This document shows, piece by piece, positions 45,676 through 55,832 of a DNA stretch of 64,000 bases (position 1 is the stretch's first letter; each line of letters opens with the position of its first letter). The stretch is from NCBI GenBank assembly GCA_003971905.1, contig RSEE01000016.1, forward strand, positions 1 through 64,000, in the 5' to 3' direction. The DNA comes from Moniliella sp. 'wahieum' (taxonomy: Eukaryota > Basidiomycota > Moniliellomycetes > Moniliellales > Moniliellaceae). The translations under genes were made by a program, and so were the position numbers. The notes under the pieces are model-generated. The model had not been told where the DNA came from. It made no database searches and saw only the letters and a list, made by a program, of their open reading frames with translations.

Positions 45676-46759
45676 AGTGGTGCGACGACTGTCAGGCAAC
45701 AGGCCTGCGCCCTGTTTGTTGCCTATGTATGTGTACAACATCCGCCCTCCCTCCCCCACTCTTATATGTAGGACGTAGCGAGATCTCCACATGCCCTTTC
45801 TCCTAGTCACGAGTCATTTGCACATTAACGCTCACGCGCTCAAGTCTTCCGGCCTCAACAAGGCGGAGCAACCGCCAGAGCGCACCACTCGCCTACATTC
45901 TGAGTTGATCAGATCGGCTCGCATCTTGGCTGGAAGTGCGTTGAACCCGTCGCGCTGGAAGGGTGGGATGTGCGAAGCTCCAGGCTTCAAACTTCAAGCG
46001 TCAAGATGCAGATCACAAAGTTTGGCGCGGAGAAGTACCGCGTAACGGCAGGGCAAGCCTAATAGCAGGCCTAGGTTGTCGAGCTTTGGTCATGAATGTG
46101 GTGCGTTGAACGTGTTGAACGTTGAAGCGAGCGAAGGTCGCCGGTGGATGATGAACGATGAACGATGAACATTGCAACGGGTGCCGAGGGCGTACAGAGG
46201 AGGAGTGGCGCCGTGGAGGAAGGGTTGGGGCCTGGCGGGGCCGGCAGAAAAAGAGCAGCTCGAGGGGTCTGCTGCGTTGTGCCCCACCCTCCACTCCACG
46301 TTAGCGCGTTAGCGGCAATTGCCGCATAAGTTAAGGGGTCCTGCAAAGCCCATGCGAACCAGCGCGTTTTGACTCGAAACGCTTGGCGCCGCCAGCTCTG
46401 GCGCTCCATGTTTCGAGGCCTGCGAATAGGCTCCGAGCTGTGGCACAGCTGTCAGTGTGCCAATGCAATACAGGAACTGAGGGGGGCATCAGATGGCACG
46501 TCCCACAGATGGGGGGTGATGCCGCCGCTCCGTAACTGCGTGGGTGTGCGCCTTGTCTCGCCTTCTCCCTGTCCAGCAGACTATAATCTACCTGTGCGCA
46601 TGGCTCGGGTTCTTGTTGTCAATAAAAGCCGTCGCACTCTCCACCGTAACCACAGCACCATCCTTCCATCCTTCCATCCTCCCCTTTCCCTTCACTACCC
46701 CCCCAAGTATATTCCCCCCTCCCTTTTATCTCTTCTCTTCTTACCACACACACCTCACT
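45676..46759. other. Intergenic region TMA46 / CAP gene
   Basis: About 1.1 kb. It contains GTTGAAC/GTTGAAG units (46107-46125) and the GATGAAC array (46150-46170). The last 120 bp is pyrimidine-rich, as expected for a 5' leader. No gene seen. Confidence 0.5.
46150..46170. repeat. Heptamer array (GATGAAC)x3
   Basis: Three perfect GATGAAC copies. Close by, at 46107-46125, are GTTGAAC units of the same length. Confidence 0.95.
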
Positions 46760-47888
46760 ATGCTGCTGCCCAACTTCGTCTCTCTTCTCATTTCCCTTAC
46801 AGCCATCGAAGTGGCCGCAGGGGAAAGCCAAGGCCGGCAGGCCCGTGCCTTTGGCTCTCCCCATTCCCTTCAAGCTCCCGCGCGCCGTCATGGACACGAG
46901 TCGAACCAACGTCAAGCCGGGTATGTTGTTTCTCTCTCTTGCGTTTGTTGTGGTGCTTCTAGGAACTAACGACAAAGCTTGGGTTGGGACAGAAATCGTC
47001 GCTGGGGCTTGGGCGATTTGGGTGACTTTGACTTTGGCAATTTGGGCACTGGCTCAGGTGATGGGAAGGCATGGTCAGGCTTTGGCTCTGGCTTGGGCTC
47101 TGGCTTTGGTTCGGGCTTTGGATGGGGCGGAAGTAACGGCGGCCACGGAGGCCAAGGAAGTCAGGCGCCAGGCGGCGGCGGTGGTGGCGGTCAAGGTGGC
47201 GGTCAAGGTGGCTCAGGAAGCCAAGGCTGTGACGGAAGCCAAAGTGGTGACGGCGGCCAAGGAAGCCAAGGCGGCCAAGGAAGCCAGGCCCCGGGTGCGG
47301 CAGGTGGTGGTTGGTGGTGGCCACTCTGGCAGTGGCTCTGGTGGCCATGGCGGAGGCCATCGTCCTGGCAGCGGCTCTGGTGGCCATGGCGGCAGTCACG
47401 GTGGAGGTGGCAGTGGCAGTGGCGGTCACGGTGGGCGGCTCTGGTAGCGGTCAACGTGGGACAACACCATTGTCCAATACCACAAACGGTTCGTGCGGTT
47501 CACCAAGCCGGCCCGGTCACATGGGATGCCACTCTGGCTGAGTATGCAAAGAATTACCTCGCGTCGGACAACTGTGTGTTCAAGCACAGCGGTGGCAAGT
47601 ACGGCGAGAACATTGCTGAGGGCTACTCGACGGTAACGAAAGCAATGCAGGGCTGGTACGATGAGTACAAAGACTACAATTACAACAACCCGGGCTTCTC
47701 TGAGAACATGGCCACTTTACCCAGATGGTCTGGAAAGGAACCAACAAGGTGGGTTGCGCACAGCAACATGCGGGTCGAGCGGTGCGTTTGTTGTGTGTGA
47801 GTACAGTCCGGCCGGTAACGTTGTCGGTGGCAATTACTTTAAGGAGAACGTTCTCCCTCCCAAGGGCGGTTCGAGCGGCAGTGGTTAA
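46760..47888 (+). CDS. Secreted CAP/SCP-domain (PRY/PR-1) protein with Gly-rich linker
   Basis: This is a predicted secreted member of the CAP superfamily. Fungal Pry proteins bind and export sterols and fatty acids. The ATG at 46760 starts a signal peptide (MLLPNFVSLLISLTAIEVAA). An intron at 46921-46992 (GTATGT, branch CTAAC, CAG) leads to a glycine-rich stretch of about 140 codons (GSGLGSGFGSGFG, GHGGQGSQ, GSGGHGG). The CAP domain is C-terminal: VTWDATLAEYAKNYL, CVFKHSGGKYGENIA, then HFTQMVWKGTNKVGCA across one frame slip (about 47712) and FVVCEYSPAGNVVGGNY. It stops at 47886. The CAP1 motif histidine and the usual cysteines are visible. The Gly-rich region reads as glycine-rich in one frame and shifts at about 47310. 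Its length may be affected by read errors. Confidence 0.88.
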
Positions 47889-48487
47889 AGGTGTGTTTTC
47901 GTCCATATTCCCCTCCTCTCCGTGGCTCTCTAAGGATCATGGATCACATTTCAAGCAAATCCCTACTCACATCGTTTTCAACTCAACCAGCTGGTCTGGG
48001 TTACATTCTTAAGCCAGTATCTCCTCGATCATTCTACACATGTCGACCCAGCTGGCCTGGTCTGTCATTAAGTACAAGCATATGTGTTGGGCCTGGGGCC
48101 CACAGGTCTGGTAGCTTGATGACGATAGATGCTGCTCTAGTTGCCCGTGCACAGAAGAACCGTAAGATCCAATGTGCACCATTTTCGTCTCCTCCAGGAT
48201 ATGCAGTTGTTGTTGTAGTGGGTTGGAAACGAGGACGGATTCAGCAGAGCATCGCAGTCTCGTGGCTGTCCGATCTCCCGCCCATAAATGTATCTCCCGA
48301 AGCGGCTTCTAACGAACAAAGAAATGCTTCTCCTTTACTACTCTCAATGGGGGCAGTGGTATGGTGACAACGCAGCGTGTTGTTCTTTCTTACACTACGG
48401 GAACACATCCGCCAAAAGAAACCATTCTGAAAGGGGGGCGGGAGAGCATAAGGATCCCCGTAGTCGCATTGGCATAGTAAGTTGCAC
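47889..48487. other. Convergent intergenic region CAP gene / porin
   Basis: About 600 bp between two stop codons, with no gene and no obvious repeat. Confidence 0.5.
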
Positions 48488-49355
48488 TTAGGCCTCAAAG
48501 AAGAGAGCCGCACCCACCTTGTGGGCCGGGACGACCGCCTCGGTAGCCGAGAAGGCCTTGGTGTCGAGCGCGAGGCCGAGCGATGCCTTGACGCCCGGGC
48601 GAAGGGCCTGGGTGTATCCCACACCAACAATCCCGTCGTTGTTGATCTTGGCCTTGACAAAGGCAGCATTGTCAAGGTACAGCTTGCTGCCAAACTCGAG
48701 CTTGGTCTCTTTGCTTGGCTTGCTGGCATCAAACTGCAGACGCGCACCTGTCTCAAGGTCGGCATTGATACGGTGGTAGTAAGACGCAACGTAGTTGGTC
48801 AGGCGCTTGGTGCTTGCAGAGTGATTGCGTACTGGGGCGCGTAGTAGCCAACCGCGGTCTCGTAGTTGGTCACTTGCTTGGTCTGGAGGTTCACCAACGC
48901 GGCGTAGCCAGCCACAAAGCCGTCGCGGCCCACAACGAGTCGTGGGCAGCCAACGGGCCCTTGGTCAGGTCGATCGTGGTGGGGTGTGCACATTGGGCTG
49001 CTTAAAGACGGTGTTGAGCACACCAGTCTTGGTACCCTTGTCGGGTGGAAAGTGGAGACAAAGTCTGCCTTGAAGCCCTTGGCAAGGTAGTTCTCTGCCT
49101 CGAGTGTCTGGCGGATCAAGTTGGTCGTGGTCCAGACCGTGGTGGCACTGACGCCCTTAGCCTTGTTAGCCACCTTAATCTCAAGGTCGCCAAGAATGGC
49201 GTTGGTCTGGTTGTTGCGCGCGCCTTGAACGTGGAACGTCACGCCGTTCGGGGCAGCCGTCTTGACATCGATCGAGGTGTGGCCCAAGGGGTAGTCCTTG
49301 CCCAGCAGGTCGTTGGTGGCCTTGCTCAGGTCTTTCCAGGGGGGGGGACAGCCAT
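48488..49355 (-). CDS. POR1: Mitochondrial porin (VDAC)
   Basis: This is the beta-barrel channel of the mitochondrial outer membrane for metabolites such as ATP. The ATG at 49355 gives MAVPP and then WKDLSKATNDLLGKDYPLG, the N-terminal helix and start of barrel strand 1 typical of VDAC. Strands follow with alternating residues: GVTFHVQGARN, LGDLEIKVANKAKGV, QTLEAENYLAKGFKADF, VVGRDGFVAGYAAL and NYETAVGYYAPQYAITL. In a shifted frame come the last strands and the end AHKVGAALFFEA at a TAA, 48488. The total of about 289 codons fits. The C9 run right after MAV (49339-49347 on the + strand) needs one more base to keep the frame, and three or four other slips occur near 49030, 48955, 48795 and 48740. 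I see no intron. Confidence 0.93.
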
Positions 49356-49910
49356 GATGACGGGGACGAACAAGGGGAGAAGAGGGTGGGTAACGGTGGG
49401 AGCTGGAAGAAGCTCGTCCCAACGCAACCGCCTCGATGGGCGCGCAGGAACCAGGCCTCGGATCAGCAGCTCTCTCGGGCCGCACCGGAGCCGGCTGCGT
49501 CGGTGAGAGGGGACGCAACACTGGCCCCATGCCGTTTCGGCGCATCCCAAGGTTCTAGGGGTCACGCATCCCGACACTGGCCCACTGCCTTCTGGAGAAG
49601 CACGGGCCGTGTGCCCCATACCCTGGGGCGTCGAGCCCGAGGTCTATAGGGCGGAAGTGGGCAAACATAAGCCGAAGGCGCGATCGACTCCGTCGTTGTC
49701 GCCATGGGGCTGTTCTCCATATCATCTTTGACGCGAAGTGCGTCAAGCCCATTACGGGCGATGGCCGGAATCTAAACTACCACCACTATCAGGATGTGAC
49801 ATGTGACATCCAGACGTCAAAGTAAAAAAGTGAACAAGTTCAACACGTGGACCACCTTCGGAGGGACGTGGAAAAAGCGAAAGAACAACTAACACGTGGG
49901 GAACGAGCAC
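49356..49910. other. Intergenic region porin promoter / alpha-tubulin 3' flank
   Basis: About 550 bp holding an ATGTGAC pair (49794-49807) and a GAACAAGTTCAAC element (49832-49844). No gene seen. Confidence 0.5.
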
Positions 49911-51313
49911 TTAGTACTCCTCCTCAATCTCCTCCTCAACCGTCTCGGCGGCGACCTCCTCGTAGTCCTTCTCGAGGGCAGCAAGGTCCTCGCGGGCCTC
50001 GGAGAACTCACCCTCCTCCATACCCTCACCAACGTACCAGTGGACGAAGGCACGCTTCGAGTAGAGCAGGTCGAACTTGCGGTCGAGGCGAGTCCAGGCC
50101 GAGGCAATGGCCGTCGTGTTGGACAGCATGCACAGCGAGCGGCTGACCTTAGCCAGGTCACCGCCGGGAACCTGCGCGGGAGGCTCGTTGCAGATACCAA
50201 TCTTGAAGCCAGTGGGGCACCAGTCGACAAACTGATCGTGCGCTTCGTCTTGATAGCAGCCACAGCAGCGTTGACGTCCTTGGGGACGACATCACCACGG
50301 TAGTAGAGCAGGCACGAAGCCATGAACTTGCCCTCGCGAGGGTCGCACTTGACCATCTGGTTGCCCTTCTCGAACGCAGAGTAGGTCATCTCAGCAACGT
50401 GTTCTGCTCGTGCGCAGCCTTGTCGGCCGAGATAATGGGCGACAGCGAGGCAAGAGGGAAGTGGATGCGGGGGAAGGGAACCAGGTTGGTCTGGAACTCG
50501 TTCAGGTCCACATTGAGGGAGCCGTCGAAGCGGAGCGAGGCCGTGACCGACGAGACGACCTGAGCGATAAGCGGTTCAGGTTCGAGTACGAGGGCGACTG
50601 AATGCCGAGCTTGGTCTTGGCAATGTCGTACAGGGCCTCGTTGTCGACCATGAACGAGCAGTCGGAGTTCTCCAGCGTGTGTGTGGGTAGTCAGGACCGA
50701 GTTGTAGGGCTCGACAACCGACGAGGACATCATCGGGGCGGGGTACACCGAGAATTCAAGCTTGGCCTTCTTGCCGTAGTCCTGCGCGAGGTGGTCGAGC
50801 GAGCGAGCCGAAACCCGAACCAGTACCACCACCGAAGGAGTGGAGACGAAGACGAAGAAGCCTTGCAGCCCGACGTGGCGTCAGCAAGCTTACGGACACG
50901 GTCGAGCGTCGTCAATCAGTTCCTTGCCGACGTGGTGTAGTGGCCACGAGCGTAGTTGTTGGCAGCGTCCTCCTTGCCCGTAACAAGAGTTCGGGTGGAA
51001 GAGGGAACGGTAGGTGCCCGTGCGCACCTCGTCCACAACGTTGGGTCCAGGTCAACGTACACCGAGCGGGGAACGTACTTGCCCGACCGTCTCGGAGAAG
51101 AAGGTGCTGAAACCGTCGTCGCTCTGCGAGGGCGAGCCTCGAGAATGCGGCCGTCAGGCGAAAGGCCGTGCTCAGCCAGGTAAAGCTCCCAGCAGGCGTT
51201 ACCGATCTGGATACCGGCCTGGCCGACGTGGAGGGAAAGAACCTGGAGGGGCGACGTGTCAGGGGCAGGACGCCGAAGGGGGGCAAGGCGGGGATGGGAC
51301 GTACCTCACGCAT
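49911..51313 (-). CDS. TUB1: Alpha-tubulin
   Basis: This is the alpha subunit of the microtubule dimer. The ATG at 51313 encodes MRE, then an intron at 51243-51304 (GTACGT...CAG, phase 0). The next exon reads [21 protein letters not shown], the invariant tubulin N-terminus. Further landmarks are [27 protein letters not shown], and near the end [23 protein letters not shown]. The acidic tail EEEIEEEY carries a C-terminal tyrosine before the TAA at 49911. After splicing about 447 codons remain, the expected size. At least six frame slips occur along the gene. Because tubulin is nearly invariant, it is a good ruler for the error rate of this sequence. Confidence 0.96.
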
Positions 51314-51827
51314 GGTACTTGAGAAGGATCAAAGAAACTGGGTGGAAGGATGGGGAGGGGGAGGGGGAGGCACTCAACACTGGCAAAGTAACGTGCAGTG
51401 GCGAGGCGGTGGTGGGGAGGAGACGGAAGCGGCGGCGGCTGGCACTGGTTTTATTCCTTCGCAGCCACCTGCGGCCACCCGAGCCAGTGCATCGGACACT
51501 GCCCCCCCGGTGCAGGCCCTCGCTTGCCTCCGCCCAACACGTGGAGTCCCCCCATGCCGCTGTTGATTGTGCGCGCGTCCCGCATCCAGGGGCACGCGTG
51601 TCGGCTGCGCTGGCACTCGGCCAGTGTCCGAACCCCCCGCCCCTCCGCACTCTCTGCCCCAAGCTTGCGTAAGCCACTGGTTGCGCAGTGCGCCGCCTGA
51701 CGAATTATGTAATTACCGTCGATCAATTCCTCACGGGCGTCTTCGTTCCGCCAGATCATCGATCACCAATCGCCACTCGCACTTTTTTCGTTCGTCCTTC
51801 CTCGCCTGCTACCAGACTGGCTACCAG

Positions 51828-51950
51828 ATGGCGTCTAAACTGAACGACAACGAAAACGTTCCTGAGGGGCACATCATCCCTCGAGGCCAGCTGGGCAAGC
51901 TGTCAATAGATGAGGGTGGAGAACGTGAGCGCGTGAGCCCACACTGTTGA
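51828..51950 (+). CDS. Small open frame of 40 codons, unrecognised
   Basis: An ATG directly after CTACCAG opens MASKLNDNENVPEG, HIIPRGQLGKLSIDEGG and a short tail. The amino-acid mix is that of a normal soluble protein and unlike the low-complexity frames nearby. GTGAGC, a possible splice donor, occurs near its end (51925, 51934). It could therefore be a first exon whose continuation I cannot find, or chance. I assign no function. Confidence 0.25.
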   Translation: MASKLNDNENVPEGHIIPRGQLGKLSIDEGGERERVSPHC

Positions 51951-52260
51951 CGTTTCATCGTTCATCGTACCATGAAGTTCTTTCAAAATTACATTCTGCG
52001 TCTTTCAACCTTCAATTTTTCAAGCCCTTCTTCAAGCCCTTCCTCAAGCTTCCCAACTGTAGAGGATCGGCATGTGAAGGTGACGTGGCACCCGATGCTG
52101 GCGATGCTGGCGATGATCGTCACGCATGACGGACGTGTCGAGGGCGGCCAAAACGGGGTGCGGCAAAACGCGTGGTGATATGGCAGCAGGCGCGTGGGGA
52201 AGACGGGCTGAGGGGTGGGGTAGCGTGGTATCTCGCGATAAACGCGAATACTGGTTGAAC

Positions 52261-52281
52261 GTTACGCGTTACGCGTTACGC
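52261..52281. repeat. Heptamer array (GTTACGC)x3
   Basis: Three perfect GTTACGC units, followed by related GTTACAC, GTTAAAC and GTTAAAA units to 52318. Confidence 0.95.
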
Positions 52282-52623
52282 GACATGTTACACGTTAAAC
52301 GTTAAAAAACGTTAAAAGCGCATAGTACAGGTGGGACCCAAGGCTCCCAAGACCCCAAAGGTTGAACTCGCATCGCCGTAATGTAATGCGTGACGCGTGA
52401 CGTCCCAGGGAGGGTGAGATGAATGTCACTAACCCTATCGGCAGCCTGTACTGAATATCATGGGAGTTTCCTCTGCGCCCCATCAGAACTGTCTAATGTG
52501 AAGCGACGTATCTCGATGGGGCAGAGGAGAGAGGCAGTTCATAGGCACGTTATCTTGATTGATCGGATCCGTACACACTGCCGGCGGGGACAACCTAACC
52601 CGCAGCGCCTATACGGACTGGGC

Positions 52624-52651
52624 GCTAAGCGCTAAACGCTAAACGTTGAAC
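52624..52651. repeat. Degenerate heptamer array GCTAAAC/GTTGAAC
   Basis: Four consecutive 7-bp units: GCTAAGC, GCTAAAC, GCTAAAC and GTTGAAC. Confidence 0.85.
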
Positions 52652-53194
52652 ACTTGAACGTTGACAGCTGGCATCGATGGGTCGCAGTGTCAATGAGGGT
52701 TATAGCAGCGTGGCACTATCGGCAATGTTGGCAGTGTTGGTAGCCTGGGCCCTGGCCCATTTGCGGCCCCGCATTGATATTGATTTCAGTCAGACACAGA
52801 AGAGATGCGGGAGCACTGAGGCATTGGGCGCCGTCACCGTTTGGCAACGTTCAACTGTGATACGTACTTATTTCCCCAGGTGGGCTCCGACTAGGCGCGT
52901 GGCGAGGCTGGCAAGACAGGACCGAGGGTTGGGCGTGCGGGGCATGACGACAGTGTGCCAGGACCGGCGGTGCGCGGTGCGCGGGCCGGTGCCTGCATTA
53001 GGGTTGCCATCACTATTGTCCATCAACTTGAACCTCCTTTCCCCGCCGCAGACAACTTGTGTTTGGGGTTGGGCTGCCACCAACTCTCCCCTGCACCTCC
53101 ACGTTTAGCACTACCCTCCCCGTCCCCTCCCCCCTCTTCATCAGCACCCACGTGAGCGCACCTGCGCCCTTGTATTTCCCACCACGAGCACACT

Positions 53195-54497
53195 ATGGCA
53201 TTCTCCGGTCTACTCGGCTCGTCCAAGACGCCGCCCAAGGACAAGGATCAGGAGAATGCTGACGACATGGAGGAGCTCGACGAGGAGAATGGTAGCATAC
53301 TCCTCAGCCTGATTGGACAGCTTCGCATTGGGATGGATCTTTCCCGCGTTACCCTACCCACCTTCGTCCTTGAGCCTCGCTCGATGCTCGAGCGCATCAC
53401 TGACTTTATGTCTCACCCACCCCGACCTCATCTTTGGCGCGGGTAAGATCGAGGACCCAACGGAACGTTTTGTCGCGGTCATGCGCTACTACCTTGCCGG
53501 ATGGCATATTAAGCCCAAGGGCGTAAAGAAACCGTACGCGTCTTTCTAACCTCCCCGCCCACTCCCTTTGGCGCGATTCCACCTCTAATTTCATCGTGTG
53601 CATCTGCAGGTATAATCCTGTGCTGGGAGAGTTTTTTGAGTGTTCTTACACTTACGCTGACGGTTCTCACGGTTATTATATCGCAGAGCAAGGTGAGTAG
53701 CTCCTTTTATTAGGTTTTGCTTGACACTAATTCCAGTTCGCCAGTGTCACACCACCCCCCCATCAGCGCCTACTTTTATTGTTCGCCCACCACAATGTGC
53801 TTATTTATGGCGAGCTGAAGCCGAAGAGCAAATTCTTGGGTAACAGTGCCGCGACGCTCATGGGCGGTGGAGCCGAGTTGTGCTCCTTGACCGCCCCAAC
53901 GATGGGGAGTATGTTATGGGATGCCCAACATGTACGCCGCGGAATCCTGTTCGGCAAGATGATCTTGGAATTGGGCGACACGTCCCAAATCGAGTGTAAG
54001 GCCACTAACATGGCCTGCACGGTCGAGTTCAAGACCAAGGGCTACTTTACCGGCACATACAACGCCATTGAAGGTAAGGTGGCCAAACAGGGCAAGAGCG
54101 TGGGCCAGGTGAGCGGCAAGTGGTCTGATGAGATGAGTTACAAGAACGGGTCGACAGGCAAGACGTCGGTCCTTTTTTCAGCCAAATCTGCAGTGATTGC
54201 CCCGAAATCAGTCCGTCCCGAAGCTGAGCAAGCTCCAAACGAGTCGCGTCGTCTATGGGCGCAGGTAACCAAGGCGATCCTGACCAAGGACATGAACGGG
54301 GCGACTGAGCACAAGACGGCAATCGAGGATGCGCAGCGGCGTTCGACGCGAGAACGCGAGGAAAACACTTGGATTTTGTTCCTCGATTCTTTGTTTATGT
54401 TGAATCGCTTGGGAGATACGTGCCCCGCATTCATGCCCTGCCAGCTCCGTTCAAGGCCCCCGCTGTGGTAGACTACTTTTCTCAGTTGCACGCGTAA
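53195..54497 (+). CDS. KES1: Oxysterol-binding protein-related protein, KES1/OSH4 type
   Basis: This is a short ORP without a PH domain, expected to exchange sterol and PI4P between ER and Golgi membranes. The ATG at 53195 begins MAFSGLLGSSKTPPK. The lid and core follow: GSILLSLIGQLRIGMDLSRVTLPTFVLEPRSMLERITDFM, RYYLAGWHIKPKGVKKPYNPVLGEFFEC, and the fingerprint EQVSHHPP. Introns at 53534-53609 (GTACGC...CAG) and 53693-53744 (GTGAGT...CAG) join these blocks; the second one splits the EQVSHHPP fingerprint. Later regions are YGELKPKSKFLGNS, KTKGYFTGTYNAIEGKV and REREENTWI. The end DYFSQLHA is followed by a TAA, 54495. About 391 codons remain. Frame slips occur near 53415, 53775 and 54370. His-His of the fingerprint and the PI4P-binding lysines in KPYNP are intact. 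Confidence 0.93.
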
Positions 54498-55832
54498 ACT
54501 ACTCCTCCTCGGCTTCTGTCCCACTGTATCACTCTCTTAGCATTGTTCAACCGGCAACATACTTGCTGTGGTTTCCCTCCACGTCGGAATCATTCTTTCA
54601 CCCTCTCCCCACCCCGATCTGCTGGCAGACCCAATAATAGTCACAAATTCCTGCGCTTATTGCCCCCGTACCATCCGTCCTAAGCAGTAGCGACTGAGGA
54701 CGCGGGCATTCTGCCCATGTATATCCATGTGGAGGATACCCATCAGACTTCAATCCATAAGCACTAATAGCCGTTTGAACATGATTCTTAGCCCGAACGA
54801 CTGAGGGGTATTTAGGCCCCGCTCTGGCTGGTTGCAGTGGTGCTACACCCCACATGACCGCTTCGGCTGGCTCATGCCAATGGGCAGTACCAGTTGGTAA
54901 CCGGCAATGCTATTGTCGATTGGCTGGACCGGTCGGGTGCAGCTCTTAGCGACATGCGTAAACCATTTAAATTAGCCGCTGACCGGTGACCGGTGACCGG
55001 CGAGGCACCCAACCCAGAGACACTAAGTCGTACTGGTGGGGCAATGTGGAGTCCAATTCCGCTACAGCGGAACTGGTGGAGGCATATGCGCAAACTCTGC
55101 GTCTGTTTGGGCGCACAAAAAGAGTAACCCTATCCCCAAGTGGGCACAAAAAGAGGGCGACCCAAAAGCAGAGCTTCTTGGCATCTGACCACCACCAACC
55201 TTCCTCCAAGCTTCCAACCTTGCCCAAACGATCCTTTGGTTACTCAAGCTCTGATCGCTGACTCTGCGTACTTGGAAGAAAACGTCATCGCTTGCAACTG
55301 GCGCGAGTGGCCTTCAAGGGATGCACGACAGCGCAAGCTCGATTGCGCACGCCGGTCTATTCACCCTCCAGTGGCGAGCAATCGTAACACCACTGGCAGT
55401 GGTTCTGCTAATGCCGGCAAGAAGGAATACGACGGGAATAAAGTTCACAGACCAAAGCTTGCCCATGCTTTGACTCTGTCTACGACCCGTTGTACATGCC
55501 TTGTGCTTCCTCTCAAAATCTATTTATCATTTTTCCGTGTTTGGGCACTTGTCTCGATGTAGCTCTTGAGTTGGCGTGAACGTTGAATTGAGCGAGCGCT
55601 GAGCGCATTGAACGGCAAGCTTCATGACGCCTGGGGATGGTGCGATTTCTTCTGCAGCTGTAACCAGTTACCGGCGATTGGCGACTGCGAACGCCTGGTG
55701 GAGGGCCGACGCCGTGCTGATGACACCGCTGTAGCCCCAGAACGCTTGGCGGCAAAAAGCCTCCGCCGCCTCCGCCGCCGGTGGGAGGAGGGACAGGGTG
55801 TTGAAAGTTTGACGCTTAGAGGCATCGCGGCC
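54498..55832. other. Intergenic region KES1 / WDR7 homologue
   Basis: About 1.3 kb. It contains the TGACCGG array (54980-55000). A stretch (55020-55560) translates on the + strand into a protein-like but unidentified sequence in two frames. No convincing gene; a decayed coding remnant is possible. Confidence 0.4.
54980..55000. repeat. Heptamer array (TGACCGG)x3
   Basis: Three perfect TGACCGG units in an otherwise non-repetitive stretch. Confidence 0.95.

Larger units (their letters stand above)
51314..53194. other. Divergent intergenic region TUB1 / KES1
   Basis: About 1.9 kb between divergent starts. It contains a small open frame (51828-51950), heptamer-period arrays (52261-52281 and 52624-52651) and TTCAAGCCC-type units (52018-52048). 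The region 52678-53108 is open for 143 codons, but I recognise nothing in it. Confidence 0.45.

Noticed and set aside
52678-53108. 143-codon open frame upstream of KES1
   Set aside because: Composition is unremarkable but no family feature is seen, and its 3' part overlaps the expected KES1 5' leader.
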